From Aliivibrio fischeri ATCC 7744 = JCM 18803 = DSM 507 (GTDB lineage Bacteria > Pseudomonadota > Gammaproteobacteria > Enterobacterales > Vibrionaceae), in the NCBI RefSeq assembly GCF_023983475.1, contig NZ_CP092712.1:806001-870000 (forward strand): 64,000 nt of DNA, written 5' to 3'. Positions within the stretch are counted from its first letter, which is position 1. Each line of letters begins with the position of its first letter. Below are positions 59,201 through 64,000 of the stretch, piece after piece. Under the pieces are notes generated by a model, which saw only the letters and a program-made list of their open reading frames with translations, ran no database searches and was not told where the DNA came from. The translations under genes and the position numbers were made by a program.

Positions 59201-59236
59201 TATTCCTAATAGATACTGACGGAAAGAGAGAAGAAT

Positions 59237-61591
59237 ATGAACCTGGAGCGTTCCGAGCGCATCGAGATACCAGTTCTACCATTACGCGATGTTGTGGTAT
59301 ATCCCCACATGGTTATTCCATTATTCGTAGGCCGTGAAAAATCCATCCGTTGCTTAGAAGCAGCAATGGAACAAAATAAGCAAGTTTTACTTGTGGCACA
59401 AAAAGAAGCTGCAAAAGAAGAGCCACAGTTAGATGACTTGCACGGTGTTGGTACAATTGCGACAATTTTACAGTTATTAAAACTACCAGACGGCACAGTA
59501 AAAGTGTTAGTTGAAGGTCAGCAACGAGCGAAAATTCACCAGTTTCTTGAGGCTGATTTCTTTACTGCCGATGCTGAATTCTTGCTGACACCTGTTATTG
59601 ATGATGCAGAGCAAGAAGTGATCATGCGCTCTGCAATTAATCAATTTGAAGGCTTCATCAAATTAAATAAAAAGATTCCACCAGAAGTGTTAACTTCATT
59701 AAATGGAATTGAAGATGCTGCACGCCTTGCTGATACTATCGCTGCTCATATGCCATTAAAATTGGTTGATAAGCAAGAAGTATTAGAATTAACAGATGTG
59801 ATTGCTCGTTTAGAATATTTAATGGGCATGATGGAATCGGAGATCGATTTACTTCAAATCGAAAAACGTATTCGTGGCCGCGTTAAAAAACAAATGGAAA
59901 AAAGCCAACGTGAGTACTATTTGAATGAGCAAATGAAAGCCATTCAGAAAGAACTGGGCGATTTGGATGATGCGCCTGATGAATTTGAAGCACTGCAAAA
60001 GAAAATTGTAGATGCAAAAATGCCAAAAGAAGCGCAAGAAAAAGCAGAGCAAGAGCTTCAGAAATTAAAAATGATGTCTCCAATGTCAGCTGAAGCAACG
60101 GTAGTTCGTAGCTACATTGATTGCATGGTTGGTGTTCCATGGCATAAACGCTCTAAAGTGAAGAAAGACTTGGCAAAAGCTGAAGAGATCTTAAATTCAG
60201 ATCACTACGGCTTAGAGCGAGTAAAAGAACGTATTTTAGAATATTTAGCGGTTCAAAGCCGAGTAAGTAAGCTAAAAGGTCCTATCCTTTGTTTAGTTGG
60301 ACCTCCTGGTGTAGGTAAAACCTCATTAGGGCAATCTATTGCGAAAGCAACGGGACGTAAATACACACGTATGGCTCTTGGTGGCGTACGTGATGAAGCT
60401 GAGATTCGAGGACATCGTCGTACTTACATTGGTTCATTACCAGGTAAGTTAATCCAAAAGCTGTCGAAAGTTGAAGTGAAAAACCCACTCTTCCTTTTGG
60501 ATGAGATTGACAAAATGTCATCGGACATGCGTGGTGATCCAGCATCTGCTTTATTAGAAGTACTTGATCCTGAACAAAACAGCGCATTCAGTGATCACTA
60601 TTTAGAAGTTGATTACGATTTGTCAGATGTCATGTTTGTTGCAACGTCTAACTCAATGAATATTCCGGGTCCATTATTGGATCGTATGGAAGTGATTCGT
60701 TTATCTGGTTATACAGAAGATGAAAAATTAAACATTGCTAAGAATCATTTACTGACAAAACAAATTAAGCGTAATGGCTTAAAAGAAAATGAAATTGAGA
60801 TTGATGATTCAGCAATCATTGGCATTATTCGTTATTACACGCGTGAAGCTGGTGTTCGTAGTTTAGAGCGCGAAATCTCTAAATTATGCCGTAAAGCGGT
60901 TAAGCAGATCTTACTTGATAAATCGATTAAGAAAGTAACGATTAATCAAGATAACCTGAAAGATTTCTTAGGCGTTCAGCGCTGTGATTACGGTAAAGCA
61001 GATGATGAGAATCGTATTGGTCAGGTTGTTGGTTTAGCTTGGACTGAGGTAGGTGGTGACTTACTTACTATTGAAGCTGAATCAATGATAGGTAAAGGTA
61101 AACTTACTTATACAGGTTCGCTTGGTGACGTGATGAAAGAGTCAATCCAAGCAGCAATGACCGTAGTTCGTACTCGTGCTGAAAAATTAGGTATTAATCC
61201 TGATTTCTATGAAAAGCGTGATATTCACGTTCACGTACCAGAAGGTGCAACACCAAAAGACGGTCCAAGTGCAGGTATCGGTATGTGTACGGCACTTGTT
61301 TCAAGCTTAACTGGTAATCCGGTTCGTTCTGATGTTGCAATGACGGGTGAAATTACATTACGTGGTGAAGTACTGCCTATTGGTGGTTTAAAAGAAAAAT
61401 TGTTAGCTGCACACCGTGGTGGAATTAAAACCGTGATCATTCCAAAAGAGAATGAGCGTGATTTAGAAGACATTCCAGCGAATGTAATTGCTGATTTATC
61501 TGTACATCCAGTTAAGTGGATTGACGAAGTTTTGACATTGGCTTTACAAAGCGACCCATCAGGTTTTAGTGTTGAACAATCTAAAAAGTGA
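59237..61591 (+). CDS. lon: ATP-dependent protease Lon
   Basis: Cytoplasmic AAA+ protease of 784 aa that degrades misfolded and short-lived regulatory proteins. N-terminal substrate domain ([13 protein letters not shown]), Walker [13 protein letters not shown], Walker [10 protein letters not shown]. The Ser-Lys dyad sits in [11 protein letters not shown] and [14 protein letters not shown]. Length equals E. coli Lon (784). Confidence 0.98.
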   Translation: MNLERSERIEIPVLPLRDVVVYPHMVIPLFVGREKSIRCLEAAMEQNKQVLLVAQKEAAKEEPQLDDLHGVGTIATILQLLKLPDGTVKVLVEGQQRAKIHQFLEADFFTADAEFLLTPVIDDAEQEVIMRSAINQFEGFIKLNKKIPPEVLTSLNGIEDAARLADTIAAHMPLKLVDKQEVLELTDVIARLEYLMGMMESEIDLLQIEKRIRGRVKKQMEKSQREYYLNEQMKAIQKELGDLDDAPDEFEALQKKIVDAKMPKEAQEKAEQELQKLKMMSPMSAEATVVRSYIDCMVGVPWHKRSKVKKDLAKAEEILNSDHYGLERVKERILEYLAVQSRVSKLKGPILCLVGPPGVGKTSLGQSIAKATGRKYTRMALGGVRDEAEIRGHRRTYIGSLPGKLIQKLSKVEVKNPLFLLDEIDKMSSDMRGDPASALLEVLDPEQNSAFSDHYLEVDYDLSDVMFVATSNSMNIPGPLLDRMEVIRLSGYTEDEKLNIAKNHLLTKQIKRNGLKENEIEIDDSAIIGIIRYYTREAGVRSLEREISKLCRKAVKQILLDKSIKKVTINQDNLKDFLGVQRCDYGKADDENRIGQVVGLAWTEVGGDLLTIEAESMIGKGKLTYTGSLGDVMKESIQAAMTVVRTRAEKLGINPDFYEKRDIHVHVPEGATPKDGPSAGIGMCTALVSSLTGNPVRSDVAMTGEITLRGEVLPIGGLKEKLLAAHRGGIKTVIIPKENERDLEDIPANVIADLSVHPVKWIDEVLTLALQSDPSGFSVEQSKK

Positions 61592-61622
61592 TGTGTAGCA
61601 AAAAACGTTGATATAACAGGGC

Positions 61623-61645
61623 TGACAAGTCGAAATGACTTGTCA
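61623..61645 (+). terminator. Hairpin after lon
   Basis: Perfect 9-bp stem TGACAAGTC / GACTTGTCA with a 5-nt loop. There is no T-run, so it may be an mRNA 3'-end structure or a weak terminator. Confidence 0.5.
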
Positions 61646-61763
61646 CTCTATATTGATATCGTTAAGTTAGACTCTATTGCTGTGAAGATAAATTCACACA
61701 ACAAATATTATTATATGGACTCGTTCATTAAACTGTTGAATGAAAATTTTAAAGGGGAATACC

Positions 61764-62036
61764 GTGAATAAATCTCAATTAGTTGATCAAATTGCTGAAA
61801 GTGCAGATATCTCAAAAGCAGCAGCAGGCCGTGCTTTAGATGCACTAGTTGAAACAGTAACTGAGACGCTAAAAAGTGGCGATCAAGTAACTCTTGTTGG
61901 TTTTGGGTCATTTGTAGTTCGTGAGCGTGCAGCTCGCACAGGTCGTAACCCTAAAACTGGTGAAGCGATTGAGATTTCAGCTGCAAAAGTTCCTGCTTTT
62001 AAAGCGGGTAAAGCATTAAAAGATGCGTGTAACTAA
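61764..62036 (+). CDS. hupB: DNA-binding protein HU-beta
   Basis: Nucleoid protein that bends DNA. I chose GTG 61764, preceded by AAGGGG; it gives exactly 90 aa and the standard opening [10 protein letters not shown]. An ATG at 61740 would add eight unconserved residues. The arm motif GRNPKTGE and the C-terminal [10 protein letters not shown] are conserved; the Cys near the end is unusual but in a variable position. Confidence 0.95.
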   Translation: MNKSQLVDQIAESADISKAAAGRALDALVETVTETLKSGDQVTLVGFGSFVVRERAARTGRNPKTGEAIEISAAKVPAFKAGKALKDACN

Positions 62037-62102
62037 TCGAAAACTAGATAAAACTCTACACAAGCTAGCGTAACGCTAGTAGACTAGAGATATGAGTCAT
62101 AG

Positions 62103-62128
62103 GCGCATCCAATGATGCGCTTTTTTAT
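62103..62128 (+). terminator. Terminator of hupB
   Basis: GCGCATC / GATGCGC, 4-nt loop, then six T residues. Confidence 0.88.
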
Positions 62129-62240
62129 TGTTAAATTTTTCTTTTGTTGAACTATTTTACATTTTCACTATCAATAGAAATTGACACGCTACTTGTATAA
62201 ATAGTGTATTCCACTTGGTGATTAGGAGTTAAAACATATT

Positions 62241-64000
62241 ATGATGGATCGAATTCGCGAAGGTTCAACAGGCCTTGCAGTTAAGATCATTCTCGGTCTA
62301 ATTATTTTCTCATTTGTATTTGCAGGTGTAGGTAGTTATTTAGTCGGTGGTGGCCAGCCTTTAGCAGCGAAAGTTGGTGAGCGCGAAATTACTCGTAATG
62401 AGTTTGAGCAAGTTTATCAAAATGAACGTAACCGTATGCAATCACAGTTAGGTGAATATTTTGCTACGTTACTGGGTGATCCTGCATATGTAGAGCAATT
62501 CCGTAAGTCAGTTTTAGACCGTATGGTTAATGATGCACTGCTTGATAACCAAGCTCAAGATTTAGGCTTGCGTATTAGCGATGATCAAATTCGTCAAACT
62601 ATCCTTTCAATGCCTCAATTCCAAAAAGATGGCAAGTTTGATGAAGAAATCTATAACATTTCTTTACGCCGCGCAGGTTTTAGCTCTGATAGTTTTGCCG
62701 CTTACTTACGTCAAGACTTAGTAAGAAACCAGCTAGTTATGGCGTTGGAATCGACAGAGTTTACGTTATCAAATGAAGTTCAAGCACAAGCGGCTTTAGA
62801 AACTCAGCAACGTGAAATTCGTACGATTACATTAAATACTGCTGATTTTGCTAAAAATGCAAAAGTAACAGATGAAGAAATCACAGAATACTACAATGCA
62901 AACAAACAACAATTTGTTCGACCTGAACAAGTAAAAGTGTCATATGTAGAGCTATCTGGTAATTCATTAAAAGCGCAGGCGCCAATTACAGATAAAGAAA
63001 TTGAAGAGTACTATCAAGCAAATTTAGATAAATATTCTACACAAGAGAAGCGTGAAGTTAGCCATATTTTAATTAAAGGCGACGAAGCTGATGCACAAAA
63101 AGTGCTAGATAGAATTAACAATGGTGAAGACTTTGCCACTGTAGCTAAAGATGCTTCACAAGATATCCCTACAGCTAAAGAAGGTGGTTCTTTAGGCTGG
63201 ATTGAACGTGGTGTTATTGATCCTGAGTTTGAAGATGCCGCTTTCCAATTAGCAAAAGTTGGTGATCATTCTGGTATCGTTAAATCAGCGTTTGGTTATC
63301 ATATTATTCAATTGAATGGTATCGAAGAGCCAACGACAAAACCGCTTGCTGAAGTAAGTGCTGATATCAAATCTTTCTTAGTTGATGAGCATGCAGCAGA
63401 TGCGTTTTACAGTCTACAAACTGAATTAGCTGAAAAAGCGTTTGAATCACCTGATTCATTAGATGATGCAGCAGAAGCAGTTGATGCGAAGATTGTAACA
63501 TCTGATTTCTTCTCTCAAGCTGATGCACCTAAAGCGCTTGCGGATTCAGCTGTACTTCAAGCTATTTATAGCCCAGAAGTTAAAGAAGATGGCTTAAACT
63601 CTGATGTTATCGAAATTGCACCTGAACACGTTATCGTTGTTCGTGTTGAAGATGTTCGTGATGAAATGGTTTTACCTCTTGATGAAGTAAAAGATGCAGT
63701 AATCGCTCGATTATCTCAGGCACAAGGCGAACAGAAAGCTCTAGAACTTGCTCAAAACGTAATTTCAGGTCTTAATAACGGTGACAATAGCGTTATCGCA
63801 AATAATGGCTTAGCGTTTGCTGAGGCTCGTATGATCAGCCGTAATGATGAGTTAGCAAATGATGTATACCGCTTAGAGAAACCTGTTGATGGTAAATCAA
63901 CGTATGCGCAGGTTATGGATCGTCAAGGAAACCATGTCATTGTTGCTCTTGATAGTGTATTAGAATTAAATGATTCAAATATGTCATCGCAAATTGCTAC
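62241..64000 (+). CDS. ppiD: Periplasmic peptidyl-prolyl isomerase D, partial (runs off right edge)
   Basis: Membrane-anchored periplasmic chaperone near the Sec translocon. I translated the visible 586 codons: start MMDRIREGSTGL, one membrane helix (about residues 16-36), a SurA_N-like region, then a parvulin domain around residues 270-350 (HILIKGDEAD, GGSLGWIERGV, FGYHIIQLNG). The C-terminus lies beyond base 64,000; about 35 residues are missing by comparison with the usual length of about 620. It follows hupB as in E. coli. Confidence 0.95.
   Translation, partial: MMDRIREGSTGLAVKIILGLIIFSFVFAGVGSYLVGGGQPLAAKVGEREITRNEFEQVYQNERNRMQSQLGEYFATLLGDPAYVEQFRKSVLDRMVNDALLDNQAQDLGLRISDDQIRQTILSMPQFQKDGKFDEEIYNISLRRAGFSSDSFAAYLRQDLVRNQLVMALESTEFTLSNEVQAQAALETQQREIRTITLNTADFAKNAKVTDEEITEYYNANKQQFVRPEQVKVSYVELSGNSLKAQAPITDKEIEEYYQANLDKYSTQEKREVSHILIKGDEADAQKVLDRINNGEDFATVAKDASQDIPTAKEGGSLGWIERGVIDPEFEDAAFQLAKVGDHSGIVKSAFGYHIIQLNGIEEPTTKPLAEVSADIKSFLVDEHAADAFYSLQTELAEKAFESPDSLDDAAEAVDAKIVTSDFFSQADAPKALADSAVLQAIYSPEVKEDGLNSDVIEIAPEHVIVVRVEDVRDEMVLPLDEVKDAVIARLSQAQGEQKALELAQNVISGLNNGDNSVIANNGLAFAEARMISRNDELANDVYRLEKPVDGKSTYAQVMDRQGNHVIVALDSVLELNDSNMSSQIA

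Overview
The window is a stretch of gammaproteobacterial core chromosome. The gene order toxR-toxS divergent from htpG, then adk-hemH, is a Vibrionaceae hallmark. The AT-rich composition, A/T-biased third codon positions and the look of the proteins point to the Aliivibrio (Vibrio fischeri) clade. Genus level is an inference from gene order and recall, not from a search.

Layout. 1-13,206 (mostly minus strand) is the envelope/ribosome block: leuS-lptE-holA-rsfS-rlmH-mrdA (mrdA runs off the left edge, and nadD is absent from its usual place after holA), a ybeL homologue on the plus strand, then miaB-phoH-ybeY-corC-lnt. ubiF (plus) is divergent from miaB. 14,753-17,029 is an array of 18 tRNA genes (6 Gln, 8 Leu, 4 Met) on the minus strand, built from nested tandem duplications and driven by one strong promoter. 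17,337-27,171 holds ychF-pth, then prs-ispE-lolB divergent from hemA-prfA-prmC-sirB2-sirB1-kdsA. 27,249-31,981 is the assimilatory nitrite module nirB-nirD-nirC-cobA, with an FNR/NarP-like promoter. A chemoreceptor with a sigma-28-type promoter, a UshA-type 5'-nucleotidase lipoprotein, smrA and tRNA-Pro follow.

37,314-38,565 is an intact IS3-family element with an A6G frameshift site, inserted with a 3-bp target duplication into a CCCTAGT heptamer array. Next to it is a copper module: DUF411/CopG-type protein, an unlisted 24-aa membrane peptide, CopA, and divergent CueR with a 19-bp-spacer promoter. 42,341-47,818 carries ybbN, ybbO and a proVWX glycine-betaine transporter. 48,209-51,276 carries yfcH, yfcE and toxRS. 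51,507-55,362 is htpG-adk-hemH. The right end is the protein-quality-control block tig-clpP-clpX-lon-hupB-ppiD (ppiD is cut by the window edge), with heat-shock-type promoters visible before htpG and lon.

Most of the window is ordinary housekeeping DNA. I did not find a clear new multigene system. The most unusual signals are the strictly alternating Leu-tRNA isoforms in the tRNA array, the heptamer minisatellite family and its interruption by an IS, several very small ORFs with good ribosome-binding sites, and strongly structured intergenic regions (leuS-lptE, the tig leader, upstream of proV). Where I moved a start codon, the entry says why.
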